This document shows, one piece after another, positions 1 to 8,522 of a stretch of 36,815 bases of DNA. The stretch is from Candidatus Synechococcus spongiarum SP3. Lineage in GTDB: Bacteria; Cyanobacteriota; Cyanobacteriia; PCC-6307; Cyanobiaceae. The notes under the pieces were generated by a model, which worked only from the letters and a program-made list of their open reading frames with translations, ran no database searches and was not told where the DNA came from. The stretch spans positions 1 to 36,815 of the forward strand of contig JXQG01000015.1 in NCBI GenBank assembly GCA_001007665.1. The letters are read 5' to 3'. Both the position numbers and the translations under genes were made by a program. Position 1 is the stretch's first letter. Every line of letters starts with the position of its first letter.

Positions 1-61
1 CTATCTGGAACCTTGTGGCGGCCCTTCTTGCATCACGCTAAATCCTTTTTGTCCACAGGAC

Positions 62-397
62 CTAGGTCATCGAGCGGAATCCATCCAGGATGATCCCATA
101 AAGGAAGCCCACACGGAAGGCATCAACCAGGTGGAGCCAAAGATGGTTGTCCTGTCGTTGTAAACGTGGACGTTGTCGCACCAACAGTTCTGTCAGCGCC
201 ATGGCGGCAATGGCTGCTACGGGATCAAAAACGTTGAGCGCCCCGGAAATGGTGGTGACGCCATTTCCCAACAGAAACGCCGCTGTGAAGACCACTGCCA
301 GCAAGGACACATGGCGCCAGGGGTTGGCCGCCCAAAGGGCCAGGTCATGGAGGCTTCCCCCCATGACCTGGTGTAAGCGGGTGCGTTGTATCACCAC
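62..397 (-). CDS. Ycf20-like (DUF565) membrane protein
   Basis: A 111-residue protein resembling the cyanobacterial/plastid Ycf20 (DUF565) family. In land plants and algae this family is linked to thermal dissipation of excess light, but its biochemical role is unsettled. Visible features are a basic N-terminus (RTRLHQ), a hydrophobic segment at about residues 29-50 (LLAVVFTAAFLLGNGVTTIS), a second hydrophobic stretch at about 52-71, and the family-like C-terminal pattern LVDAFRVGFLYGIILDGF. Length fits the family. It lies 30 bp downstream of the sodium:alanine symporter gene on the same strand and could be cotranscribed. The family call rests on pattern recognition of the C-terminal motif and topology. 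Confidence 0.75.
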   Translation of the reverse strand: MVIQRTRLHQVMGGSLHDLALWAANPWRHVSLLAVVFTAAFLLGNGVTTISGALNVFDPVAAIAAMALTELLVRQRPRLQRQDNHLWLHLVDAFRVGFLYGIILDGFRSMT

Positions 398-427
398 AAT
401 CCACCCTGGTCCGACGCAGAGGCGGCC

Positions 428-1798
428 TTACTCGGAGAAGGCGTAGTCTCTGGTGAGCTTGTAGACTATGCCGGAGAGGAGCACCAGGGCAATCAGGTTG
501 GGGATCGCCATCAGGCCGTTGAGGGTATCGGCCACACCCCAAACGATGCCCCGGTCGCCAGCGACACAGCCGATCACCACAACAGCCACCCAGACAAGAC
601 GGAACGGTGTGATGGCCTTGACACCCAGGAGAAACTCCGCGCATTTCTCTCCATAAAAACTCCAGCCAAGAATGGTGGTCAGGGCAAACAACATCAGGCC
701 AGCGGTCACTACCCAGCCGCTGCCGGCAATACCGGCATTGAAGGAGGCAATGGACAGATTGGAGCCGGAGAGGTTCCCGTCCATGGCGCCTGTGGAGAGA
801 ATCACCAGGGCTGTCATCGTGCAGATGACGATGGTGTCGATAAACGTTCCCAGCATGGCGATGGTGCCTTGGCGCACCGGCTCGGTGGTTTTGGCCGCTG
901 CGTGGGCAATGGGAGCACTTCCGAGGCCTGCTTCGTTGGAAAAGATGCCCCGCTTGAAGCCCATCAAAATGACCTGTGTAAGGGTGCCGGTGGCTGCGGC
1001 CTTACCTGTAAAAGCATTGGCGAAGATGCTTCCGAAGGCTCCCGGCACGACACTGGCTTGGGAGAGCAGCACAATCACACAGGCCAGCAGATAGGCCACA
1101 GCCATGAAGGGGACAAGAGCAGATGCCACGCTGGCGATCCGTTTTACCCCGCCAATAATCACCAGGAACACCAGAACAGCTAACACCACGCCGGTGAGGA
1201 GGCTGGGAACACCCACGGTGCCCAGGGCGCTGGCCACCTCGAAGGACTGGACCCCGTTGCCGATGCCAAACGCGGCCAGCATGCCAAACAAGGCAAAGAG
1301 GATCCCCAACCAGCGCCAACTGGGTCCCAGGCCGTTCTTAATGTAATACATCGGGCCACCCACGTGGTTGCCGAGGGGATCCACTTCCCGGTAGTGAACT
1401 GCCAGGACGGCTTCGGCATACTTGGTGGCAATTCCAAAGAACGCCACCACCCACATCCAGAACACTGCTCCGGGGCCACCCAAAAAGATTGCACTGGCCA
1501 CGCCAGCAATGTTCCCTGTCCCCACCGTGGCGGAGAGGGATGTCATCAGCGCCTGGAAGGGACTTACATCCCCGGCATCGTTGTCGGCTGCCGTGGTTGG
1601 CTTCAGCATCAGGCGGAAGCCGTAGCCCAGCCGCTGGATCGGCATAAAGCGGAGCCGCAACATCAGGAGGATGCCCGTCGCAGCGATGAGCAGCACCGTG
1701 GGCCATCCCCAGGCAAAGCTGTTGATCGGGTCATTGATCGACTTGATCAGTTCCTCAACACCCGCCACAGCAGGGACTGAGGGCAGTGGTGTCACCAT
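428..1798 (-). CDS. Sodium:alanine/glycine symporter (AGCS family)
   Basis: A 456-residue polytopic inner-membrane protein of the alanine/glycine:cation symporter family, which imports alanine or glycine with sodium. Family features visible are the N-terminal GWPTVLLIAATGILLMLRLR segment, the conserved block SLSATVGTGNIAGVASAI, GGPMYYIKNGLG, and the signature GIFSNEAGLGSAPIAHAAAK. Length is typical (about 450 residues). The ATG at 1798 is the natural start, followed by a short lead and the first membrane helix. Upstream lies a degraded, partly AT-rich region, so the gene is probably the first of its transcript, with the Ycf20-like gene behind it. Substrate specificity cannot be read from sequence alone. 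Confidence 0.92.
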   Translation of the reverse strand: MVTPLPSVPAVAGVEELIKSINDPINSFAWGWPTVLLIAATGILLMLRLRFMPIQRLGYGFRLMLKPTTAADNDAGDVSPFQALMTSLSATVGTGNIAGVASAIFLGGPGAVFWMWVVAFFGIATKYAEAVLAVHYREVDPLGNHVGGPMYYIKNGLGPSWRWLGILFALFGMLAAFGIGNGVQSFEVASALGTVGVPSLLTGVVLAVLVFLVIIGGVKRIASVASALVPFMAVAYLLACVIVLLSQASVVPGAFGSIFANAFTGKAAATGTLTQVILMGFKRGIFSNEAGLGSAPIAHAAAKTTEPVRQGTIAMLGTFIDTIVICTMTALVILSTGAMDGNLSGSNLSIASFNAGIAGSGWVVTAGLMLFALTTILGWSFYGEKCAEFLLGVKAITPFRLVWVAVVVIGCVAGDRGIVWGVADTLNGLMAIPNLIALVLLSGIVYKLTRDYAFSE

Positions 1799-2249
1799 GT
1801 TTCTGGCTTCAACTCAGCGCAATGCTAGCTATCCTCTGCAAATTGTCAAACCTTGGGCTGGCGGGAGTTGAGAAAGCGCTTCAATACTTGAAGGCAGTTG
1901 CACAATGGGTGCCAACTTCTATCTCTTCTTTGGAGGATGCTGAATGATGCATGAGCTAGCGAAAAATATGAAGAAAATTATCTTAAAGAAAGACAGTTAC
2001 CACAATACCAGAACTTAAATAGATCTTAACAAGCCATCAATCTGAGGAAACAGTGACACGTAGTCCATATAAAATAAAGTAAACTGTTCAATGGGACTAC
2101 AATGACAACTTAAGAGCTTGTTGAGAAAACCTGCGAGGGGGATGAATTTTCCCCTTGTGGAGAGAGAGGGAGCCTCAGAAGTTGTTCTCACGAGCGCTGG
2201 GGGAGAGTCCTGTTGGCGTTCCTGGCATGGGGATGAGCATTGCTATGGG
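1799..2249. other. Gene-free, partly AT-rich stretch
   Basis: No coding region is supported here. Roughly 1930-2115 is clearly AT-rich, with runs such as AAAAATATGAAGAAAATTAT and ATATAAAATAAAGTAAAC, in contrast to the GC-rich neighbourhood. It sits directly upstream of the symporter gene and may hold that gene's promoter. The string GAGCTTGTTGAGAAAACC near 2111 resembles the terminal sequence of some insertion elements, but no matching second end was found. Confidence 0.5.
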
Positions 2250-2597
2250 CTGATTGTCGTCCCACCGACGCCAGCTGTAGAGGCCGATGGGAGCTATTGT
2301 GCTGCTACATGCTACGGCCACCTTGGCTTTGAGGATGTTGTCCAGGCGGATCCTGTCGCAGGCGATCACGGGGAACAAGAAGACGCCACCCACAGCACAA
2401 GATCCTCAGGGGATCAGCAACAGACGAGGTGGATACCCTTCAAAGGATTCCTACAATATCTGATCGACACGGCCAGATCAGTGGTGGGCTCACCAACCCA
2501 TACTCATGTTGGGCGCCTTGAAAAATTGGATGACCTTCCCTCTGGGGTGTATTTTCATTATGAGAAAGCCAGCCTTAGAGAGAGTTCGCATGGGTGA
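2250..2597 (+). pseudogene. Decayed fragment, plus-strand copy of the sequence at 3496-3595
   Basis: An open frame runs from about 2118 to 2597 but matches no recognised intact protein. Its segment 2250-2350 aligns with the reverse complement of 3496-3595 at about three quarters identity by eye, with short gaps. Shared blocks are CTGATTGT, GATGG, CATGC and AGGCGGA. The encoded stretch GFEDVVQADPVAG resembles the D-x-x-x-D motif that precedes a membrane helix in GPH-type sugar:cation symporters, as does LEDIVEAE in the other copy. The best reading is a short remnant of a decayed gene. The parent family is tentative. Confidence 0.4.
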
Positions 2598-2635
2598 GTA
2601 AGCTTGTTCAGGCATGGGGACGGCGATTTTTCAAG

Positions 2636-2824
2636 GTGCCCGATCAACTACAGGAATGGCATGAACGAGCCAAAGCCCATGTGCAAGCTAAAGTTTAACA
2701 TGCTTTCCGCATCATAAAACAGCAGTTTGGTTTTCTGAAAACTCGACTGCGTAGTATAGAGAGGAATCACAGCAAGGTGCCGATTTTGGCAGTGCTCACC
2801 AATCTCTTTATGGTGAGAAATAAA
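2636..2824 (+). pseudogene. IS5-family transposase C-terminal remnant, internal stop
   Basis: Translation from 2636 reads VPDQLQEWHERAKAHVQAKV, then a TAA stop at about 2696, then HAFRIIKQQFGFLKTRLRSI followed by ERNHSKVPILAVLTNLFMVR. This matches the C-terminal part of IS5-group transposases. The family consensus there is about V-E-H-x-F-R-V-I-K-x-Q-F-G-F-x-K-T-R, ending in a hydrophobic L-x-x-L-x-N-L helix. The stop replaces the conserved catalytic Glu of V-E-H (GAA to TAA), so the copy cannot be active. No N-terminal half or terminal inverted repeats were found. Confidence 0.75.
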
Positions 2825-3067
2825 ATACCATCGATGAAGGTGGCATAGGATCAGTCTGTCTGATCTCGCTTTGAGATTTTCCAATGTTTCCTTAGATTCA
2901 TTTTTAGCGAGGTGGCGTTTCAGGAGATGGACTGGGAAGGTCTGAAGCCGGTTTGACCGGAAACCAGGTACAAGGTGGCTTCTGCGGCCCGGCCTGCCGA
3001 GACGGCAAGAATCTTCAAGCAGTCCAATCATGTTGGGACATTGGGTACAAGAAGCAGTAGCGCTGGT

Positions 3068-3740
3068 CTACTTGAGTCTGTAATTCCCATGCCGAAACCG
3101 GCTTCGGGCTCCACCTGGCAGGGGCGTCACTCTGTCATAGAACAGGCCGTAGTTTAGTGGGAGCACTACAAGGCAACCAGCAGCAAGGGAAGGGTAGAGC
3201 CCAGCGATGAGTTGAAACCCGGTCTGGATGGAACGGCCTGGCTCTTGTGTGATGTTGCTGGGGTCAAGGGAGGCCTTCAGTATCAAGGGCAATCAGCAGG
3301 GCGACAGGGTAACCAGGAAGGCTTCACCAGCAAAGCAACCACCACGACGGCCAACAGGGTGCATGCAGTGGCCATGAGCACCTGCAAGAGTGGAAAGGTG
3401 GAAGGGACAAACTACCTATGGAAGGTTGCCAGCAGGTCATGGATAAACTGCCAGAACATGAGCAAGAGGAATAAATCTTCATAGCCTCTTTGGTTTCCGC
3501 CTCGACAATATCCTCCAACACAGGATGGCTGTGGCATGAACAGTGCAACAGGTTCCATCGCGCTACACAGTGGGCACCGCTGGAACCACAATCAGCCGGT
3601 ATGGCCGGGCAACATCACGCTGTCGGCAGTCACCATGCATCTCCACGTCAAAGAGCCGCGGGTTCCCCTTGCACCTCTGACGCGCCTCCGGATTTCTCTG
3701 CATCTTTCGGATCAGCCTGAGGAGGGAGAGTGTAAAGGCA
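3068..3740 (-). pseudogene. Decayed GPH-like sugar:cation symporter C-terminal half
   Basis: Read on the minus strand in shifting frames, the region gives recognisable pieces in the expected order for a GPH/MFS sugar symporter. First comes RLIVVPAVPTV, ended by a TAG. Next is LEDIVEAETKEA, then a hydrophobic piece (YEDLFLLLMFWQFIHDLLAT), then LLAVVVVALLVK. Last is the motif-like QEPGRSIQTGFQLIAGLYPS, ahead of a final helix ending in YGLFYDRVTPLP; GPH proteins have Q-P-x-S-A-x-x-G-I-R-x-L-x-G-x-x-P at that place. Several frameshifts and stops make it a pseudogene. Part of it (3496-3595) is repeated in inverted orientation at 2250-2350. Family assignment is an inference from motif order. Confidence 0.45.
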
Positions 3741-4881
3741 TCTGGGCATTCAAGATGTTGATCTGTTCTATCAAACGGCGATTGGTTGGGGGCAGCCAGG
3801 CCCGTAACAGTTGATCCAGCGTGGGATCAAACCAACGGTGCAGGCAGGCAAATGGTTCCGCCCGAAAGCCCCGCCGCTGTTTGTGGCTCCCGCCCGCGCC
3901 GGGATCGAACTGCTGGATTCCCTGCTCAAGTGCCCACGTGATCGGGGTGTAGTAGCAGGTTTCAAAGTGGAGACCGCTCACTTCCACGTCGCTGCCCCAG
4001 TAGCGGCCCCACAGTTGGCGACCATTGCGCAGACAGAGGCTCATGGCCACCGGCGCCAGGGGGTCCTTCTCATGGGCGCTGAAGAGCACCAGATGGCGCC
4101 GTAGCCGTTGTTCCGCCAACCGGAAAAAGTCTTCCGTCAGGTATTTGCTGCCCCAAGGCCCCCAGCGGGCACAGTGGGCAGCATAGAAGCCATGCATCTG
4201 CTGCAACATGCCTGGGGGGATCTCCTCTCCCGCCATGGGCATGAGGCTGATGCCCGCCTGGGCAACGGCGCGGCGCTCCCGCTTGATGTTGCGCCGTTGA
4301 TTGGCGTTAAAGCTGGCCAGGTAATCTGAAAAACGATGTTCGCCGGTGCGGCGCCATTCGCTCCGGAGTTGGAGCCATGTGGCGCAACCGGCTTGCTCAG
4401 CCAGAGCAGCCCAATCTGCCGCGGCGTAGAGAAAGTTGGCGCTGAGAATGCCGTTGCGCCTGCAGAGATCATCCACCAGCTTGAACATGAGCTGGGTCAT
4501 GCTTTGCTGGTCTTCGCCGAGCGCCATGAAGAAGCGGTAGCCCATGGCAGGGGTCAGGGGACTCATGCCCAGCAGCTTGGGGTAGTACTCCAGCCCCAGT
4601 TGTCCCGCCACTTGAGCAAACGCCTGGTCGAAGACAAATTCCCCGTAGCTGTGGGCTTTGAGATAGAGGGGCGCCACAGCAATCAGCTCCTTGTGGCGCC
4701 AGAGGCTGAGGTGGCAGCTCTGCCAGCCATGGCAGGGGGCAATGGCGCCAGAGATCTCCAGGCAATGGAGCCAGTCCCAGGAGAAGTGGGGCAAATCGTG
4801 GGGCGCCACGATGGCCTGCCATGCAGATTGTGGAATCTCGGCGATGGATCGATGCCAGCGGGCCTGCAAATCCGCCCCCAT
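3712..4881 (-). CDS. FemAB/GNAT-like acyltransferase (COG3146 type)
   Basis: A 389-residue protein of the family annotated as peptidoglycan biosynthesis/recognition FemAB-like or GNAT N-acyltransferase (DUF482). The exact substrate is unknown for cyanobacterial members. Family features are an early WQAIVAPHDLPHFSWDWLHC-like segment, YYPKLLGMSPLTPAMGYRF in the middle, NANQRRNIKRERRAVAQAGI, and the C-terminal HFETCYYTPITWALEQGI then FDPGAGGSHKQRRGF. I chose the ATG at 4881 (MGADLQARWH) because the frame upstream of it is low-complexity, proline-rich shadow of the divergent transporter gene. The gene is divergent from that NSS transporter, with about 50 bp between the chosen starts. Confidence 0.85.
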   Translation of the reverse strand: MGADLQARWHRSIAEIPQSAWQAIVAPHDLPHFSWDWLHCLEISGAIAPCHGWQSCHLSLWRHKELIAVAPLYLKAHSYGEFVFDQAFAQVAGQLGLEYYPKLLGMSPLTPAMGYRFFMALGEDQQSMTQLMFKLVDDLCRRNGILSANFLYAAADWAALAEQAGCATWLQLRSEWRRTGEHRFSDYLASFNANQRRNIKRERRAVAQAGISLMPMAGEEIPPGMLQQMHGFYAAHCARWGPWGSKYLTEDFFRLAEQRLRRHLVLFSAHEKDPLAPVAMSLCLRNGRQLWGRYWGSDVEVSGLHFETCYYTPITWALEQGIQQFDPGAGGSHKQRRGFRAEPFACLHRWFDPTLDQLLRAWLPPTNRRLIEQINILNAQMPLHSPSSG

Positions 4882-4931
4882 GAGACCTGGTCCGTTGTGT
4901 GTACATTGTGACACTGCTGGATGGATTGGGG

Positions 4932-6314
4932 ATGGCCGGTCTTGAGAACTCCAACTCCTCCCCAACGGCCCCATCCGCCAGTGCCCAGCAGGGCTGGGGC
5001 TCCTCCCTGGGCTTTGTGTCGGCTGCAGCGGGCAGTGCCATTGGCCTGGGCAATCTCTGGGGGCTGACCTACCGGGTCGCCCTGGGTGGGGGCATGGCTT
5101 TTCTTGGGCTTTACCTGGTGGCCGTTGTGGTGCTGGGCTTCCCACTGTTGTTGGCGGAACTGGTGCTGGGGCGCCACACACGACGCTCACCGGTGCTGGC
5201 CACTGTGGCGGTGGGCGGCCCGGCCTGGCGGCCACTGGGTTGGCTCTTCCCCCTCAGCAGTGCTCTGATCCTTGGGTACTATGCCGTCATTACCGGCTGG
5301 GTGGGACAGGCCCTGCTTGCGGTGCTCCAGGGCTGTCTCCCCGCAGACCAGGCCAGCGCCCATGCTTTCTTCCTCCAACTGAGCGGAGGACAGGCCGAGG
5401 CGATAGCCTACGTGCTCGCGCTGGCGCTCACGGCCGCCGTGGTGGCCACAGGGGTGCAGCAGGGGATTGAGCGGCTGAGCCGCTGGTCCATGCCAATCCT
5501 GCTGGCGCTGCTCATGGGGCTGCTGTTGTGGTCCGCCACCCTTGCGGAGGCGCCGGCACGCTATGAAGAAGTGCTGCTTCACTGGCGCTGGGCCGACTGG
5601 TGGAATCCCCACATCCTGCGGCAAGCCTTCAGCCAGGCGTTCTTCTCCCTGGGTTTGGGCAGCGGCGCCATGGCAGCCTATGCGTCCCATCTGGGGCGGC
5701 GTGACCCGTTGCCCCGACAGGCGGCCGTTATCACGGCCCTGGACACAGCCGTTGGTCTCCTGGCGGTGCTCATCATCGTGCCCCTGATGAGCAGTGGCGC
5801 CGGGGCGGGGCACCAGGGCGGCACCGGGGCGGTGGGCACCCTGTTCGTGGCCATCCCGCTGGGCTTTGCCTCCCTTGGCTCTGCAGGTCCGCCGCTGCTG
5901 GCGGCGTTTTTCTTTCTGGCCAGCATTGCTGCCGTCACCTCGGCCGTCTCCTTGCTGGAGGTTCCCGTCGCTGTGCTGATGGACCGCCTGGGCTGGGAGC
6001 GAGCTGCGACCACCTGGATCACCGTGGCGGTGGTGGCCCTCCTGGGGCTGCCCGCCCTGCTGAGCACAGACCTGCTGATGGCCAGCCATGACGTGTTCGG
6101 TGGCGTGGTGCTGATGGGCAGTGGGCTGTTGCTCAGCCTGCTGATGGGCTGGGTGGCGCCTCAACACGTCATGGAGGACTTGTCCTCGCTCCCGCCGCCA
6201 CTGCTGCGGGGACTGCTGCTGACCCTGCGCTGGGTGGCGCCCCTACTGCTTGGGGGCGTGCTTGCGCTGTCCTGCATCCAGATCCTTGAGCCGAAGATCT
6301 CTCTCTGGTTGTGA
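4932..6314 (+). CDS. Sodium-dependent transporter, NSS/SNF family
   Basis: A 460-residue polytopic membrane protein of the neurotransmitter:sodium symporter family (LeuT-like fold), which takes up amino acids or related compounds with sodium. The signature first helix is clear: SLGFVSAAAGSAIGLGNLWG, then GGGMAFLGLYLVAVVVLGFP and LLAELVLGRH. Later helices include FSQAFFSLGLGSGAMAAYAS, the sodium-site region of this family. I chose the ATG at 4932 because GGATGGATTGGGG lies just upstream; an in-frame GTG at 4899 would add 11 residues. Substrate is unknown. With the AGCS symporter at 428-1798, the window holds two sodium-driven amino-acid importers. Confidence 0.9.
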   Translation: MAGLENSNSSPTAPSASAQQGWGSSLGFVSAAAGSAIGLGNLWGLTYRVALGGGMAFLGLYLVAVVVLGFPLLLAELVLGRHTRRSPVLATVAVGGPAWRPLGWLFPLSSALILGYYAVITGWVGQALLAVLQGCLPADQASAHAFFLQLSGGQAEAIAYVLALALTAAVVATGVQQGIERLSRWSMPILLALLMGLLLWSATLAEAPARYEEVLLHWRWADWWNPHILRQAFSQAFFSLGLGSGAMAAYASHLGRRDPLPRQAAVITALDTAVGLLAVLIIVPLMSSGAGAGHQGGTGAVGTLFVAIPLGFASLGSAGPPLLAAFFFLASIAAVTSAVSLLEVPVAVLMDRLGWERAATTWITVAVVALLGLPALLSTDLLMASHDVFGGVVLMGSGLLLSLLMGWVAPQHVMEDLSSLPPPLLRGLLLTLRWVAPLLLGGVLALSCIQILEPKISLWL

Positions 6315-6521
6315 CCGTTTGCTGTCGTCCATCACCAGGCGCAACAGCGTCCCGTCTCCCCGTAACCGCAGCATGATTGTTGTTGGCACACTTGGTTTTC
6401 AGTGTTGAGCAGGTTGCCTGTCAACGGGAACAGGACATCACCAGCCGGTGTGGCGAAAAGAACCCACTCGGGGACCGGAACATCACGAAGCGCAAGCAGA
6501 TGGCCGTGACAGTGCGACAGG
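6315..6521. other. Intergenic interval, no supported gene
   Basis: Convergent space between the NSS transporter and moaC. A minus-strand frame reads DVPVPEWVLFATPAGDVLFP, and a short separate one reads MLRLRGDGTLLRLVMDDS. Neither has a ribosome-binding site or a recognisable family. No convincing terminator hairpin with a T-run was seen. Confidence 0.4.
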
Positions 6522-7046
6522 TTATGGCTCCCCGTTTTCCCTGAGGCTGGAGTCAACAGACGGCCGGGACCCATGGGGATGGCGCCAATCCCCATGGCGG
6601 CCCCCTTGTTTGGAGAGCAGGCGCACGCCGCCAATCTCCATGGCGGGATCCAGGGCCTTGGCCATGTCGTAGATGGCCAGCAGACCCACCTGCACAGCAG
6701 TCAGGGCCTCCATTTCCACGCCCGTCCGGGCATGGGTGTGGACGGAGGCCTGAACCCGTAGCGCAGACAGGTGGTCCATGGGGCTGATCTGCACCTCCAC
6801 CCCATGGATGGGCAGGGGGTGGCAGAGGGGGATCAGCTCCCAGGTGCGCTTGGCGGCCTGAATGGCGGCAATCCGCGCCACAGCCAACACGTCCCCTTTG
6901 GGGATCTCAGCCGCAATCACGCGTTGCAGCACGTGGGGATCCATGCGAATCCATCCCTCCGCCAGGGCTCGACGGTGAGTAGACGGGCGCTCCACCACGG
7001 AGATCATGCGGGCCTGCCCCTGGGCATCGAGATGGGAGAGCTCCAC
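6522..7046 (-). CDS. moaC: Cyclic pyranopterin monophosphate synthase
   Basis: A 174-residue protein matching MoaC, which converts the MoaA product (3',8-cyclo-7,8-dihydro-GTP) to cyclic pyranopterin monophosphate in molybdenum-cofactor synthesis. Family motifs are THRRALAEG near the N-terminus, KGDVLAVARIAAIQAAKRT, the signature LIPLCHPLPIHGVEV, HTHARTGVEMEALTAVQVG, and YDMAKALDPAMEIGGVRLL. The start is a GTG at 7046, supported by the usual N-terminal HLDAQGQARMISV pattern. The C-terminus beyond LLSKQGG is a short, non-conserved Arg/His/Pro tail that makes it slightly longer than typical. It is divergent from the MFS gene with a gap of about 110 bp. No other mo-cofactor genes lie nearby. Confidence 0.95.
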   Translation of the reverse strand: MELSHLDAQGQARMISVVERPSTHRRALAEGWIRMDPHVLQRVIAAEIPKGDVLAVARIAAIQAAKRTWELIPLCHPLPIHGVEVQISPMDHLSALRVQASVHTHARTGVEMEALTAVQVGLLAIYDMAKALDPAMEIGGVRLLSKQGGRHGDWRHPHGSRPSVDSSLRENGEP

Positions 7047-7155
7047 AATTGGTCGAGGACTTCGCCCGCAAGGGATGGACCCATCACCTTAGCCTTGTCC
7101 CATTCGGATTCAGAACGCCCATGGGCTGTGCCGGATCGGCGCGGGACCAGTGTTG

Positions 7156-8439
7156 ATGACGAGTTGGAAGCGCCCCTCGACGCTGCTCTGTGTCTTTCTC
7201 ACGCTGCTCTACGACCGCGTTGGCGAAAGCGTGGTTTTCCCTCTGCTCACCTTTCTGGTGGCTCCCCTGGTGCCGGTCAGCCAGTTGGGACTGGTGATCG
7301 GCCTGTTGGGCGGTAGCTACACCATGGCCCAATTCCTGGCAATCCCGGTGATTGGCTCCTTGAGCGACCACTTCGGGCGGCGGTCCGTGCTGCTGGTGTG
7401 CATTGGCGGCTCTGCTGTGGGGGTGGGCCTGTTTGGCGTGGGTGCCGGTCTTGGCGGCGGCGCCAGCGGTTGGGGCTGGCTCGCCCTGGTGGGTGGACTG
7501 CCGCTCATGTTCGCAGGCCGCATTCTGGATGGGGCAACAGGAGGGACGGTCGCCACCGCCCAGGCCGTGATTGCCGACACCACGCCACCGGAGAGGCGCG
7601 CCCGCGCCTTTGGACTCATTGGTCTGGCGTTTGGCCTGGGGTTCATCATCGGGCCGGGGCTGGGGGGCTGGCTGGCGGATGTGCATTTGCAACTGCCCGT
7701 TGCCGTTGCCGTTGCCGTTGCACTCGTCAACTTCCTGGTCACTTTTCTGCTGCTCCCGGAAACATTGCCCCCCGCGGCCCGCCAACCCATGCCCAGCCTG
7801 GCCCAACTCAATCCCTTCGGTCAGGTGCTGCAACTGCTGCAGGATCCCCACGTGGGGGGGCTGAGCCTGGGGTTTGGCTTGTTTTTTCTGGTGTTCAACG
7901 GCTTTACCACCATCCTGGTGCCCTTCCTCAATCTGATGCTGGCCTGGCAAGTGGTGGACGTGGGGAAAGTGTTTGTGCTGGTGGGGGTGGTGGCAGCCCT
8001 GGTGCAGGGGGTGCTGATTGGTCCCCTGAGCCGTTGGCTGGGGGAGCAGCGCCTCACCCTGCTGGGCATCGGCCTGGTATTGGCGGGATACCTGCTGGTG
8101 GCCCTTGCCCAGCCAGAGGCCAATGCCCAGGGGCCCATGGCCCAGCCGGCGATTTACAGCGCCGTGGTGCTGTTGGCCACCGGCATTGGCGTGACGGCCC
8201 CGTCTCTGCGGGCCATGATTTCCCGGCGGCTGGATGCCGGCAGCCAGGGACGAGGCTTGGGCAGCCTGCAGGCCCTGCAAAGTCTGGGAACATCCATTGG
8301 TCCCCCCGTTGCCGGCATTTTGTTCACCGGTTTGGCGCCACGGGCCCCCTTCTGGGTGGCCATTGCTGCGCTGCTGCTGGTGACGATGCTCACCAGCGGC
8401 GCCTTGCAGCGACAGCAAAAGCGCCGCCCTCTACCATAA
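7156..8439 (+). CDS. MFS transporter (drug-exporter type)
   Basis: A 427-residue, 12-helix major facilitator with the hallmark cytoplasmic loop motif GSLSDHFGRRSVLLV between helices 2 and 3. Helix 1 carries LLYDRVGESVVFPLLTFLV and the fourth region GRILDGATGGTVATAQAVIA. The following PERRARAFGLIGLAFGLGFI with GPGLGGWLAD is typical of TetA-like and other DHA1 exporters. The N-terminal half is well conserved and the C-terminal half is ordinary hydrophobic. I prefer ATG 7156; a GTG at 7150 is two codons upstream. The transported compound is unknown. The gene is divergent from moaC. Confidence 0.88.
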   Translation: MTSWKRPSTLLCVFLTLLYDRVGESVVFPLLTFLVAPLVPVSQLGLVIGLLGGSYTMAQFLAIPVIGSLSDHFGRRSVLLVCIGGSAVGVGLFGVGAGLGGGASGWGWLALVGGLPLMFAGRILDGATGGTVATAQAVIADTTPPERRARAFGLIGLAFGLGFIIGPGLGGWLADVHLQLPVAVAVAVALVNFLVTFLLLPETLPPAARQPMPSLAQLNPFGQVLQLLQDPHVGGLSLGFGLFFLVFNGFTTILVPFLNLMLAWQVVDVGKVFVLVGVVAALVQGVLIGPLSRWLGEQRLTLLGIGLVLAGYLLVALAQPEANAQGPMAQPAIYSAVVLLATGIGVTAPSLRAMISRRLDAGSQGRGLGSLQALQSLGTSIGPPVAGILFTGLAPRAPFWVAIAALLLVTMLTSGALQRQQKRRPLP

Positions 8440-8522
8440 GCGCGCTGTGAAGGCGGTCTTCTGCTAGAAAGTAGAGAGGGTTGTTCCGCCACACCCTCCT
8501 GCTGCATTTTCTCTCCTCCCCC

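Noticed and set aside
1-61. Small minus-strand frame before the Ycf20-like gene's stop
   Set aside because: Only about a dozen codons with no family; too short to support at the window edge.
2648-3031. 127-residue minus-strand open frame
   Set aside because: It is antisense to the IS5 remnant and its flank, with no family motif; the plus-strand transposase reading explains the sequence.
4469-5235. Several long frames overlapping the FemAB-like gene and the NSS gene
   Set aside because: They are proline-, arginine- and glutamine-rich shadows of real genes in GC-rich DNA.
7084-8418. 444-residue minus-strand frame opposite the MFS gene
   Set aside because: His/Gln/Gly-rich shadow of the transporter; no motif, and the plus-strand MFS is certain.
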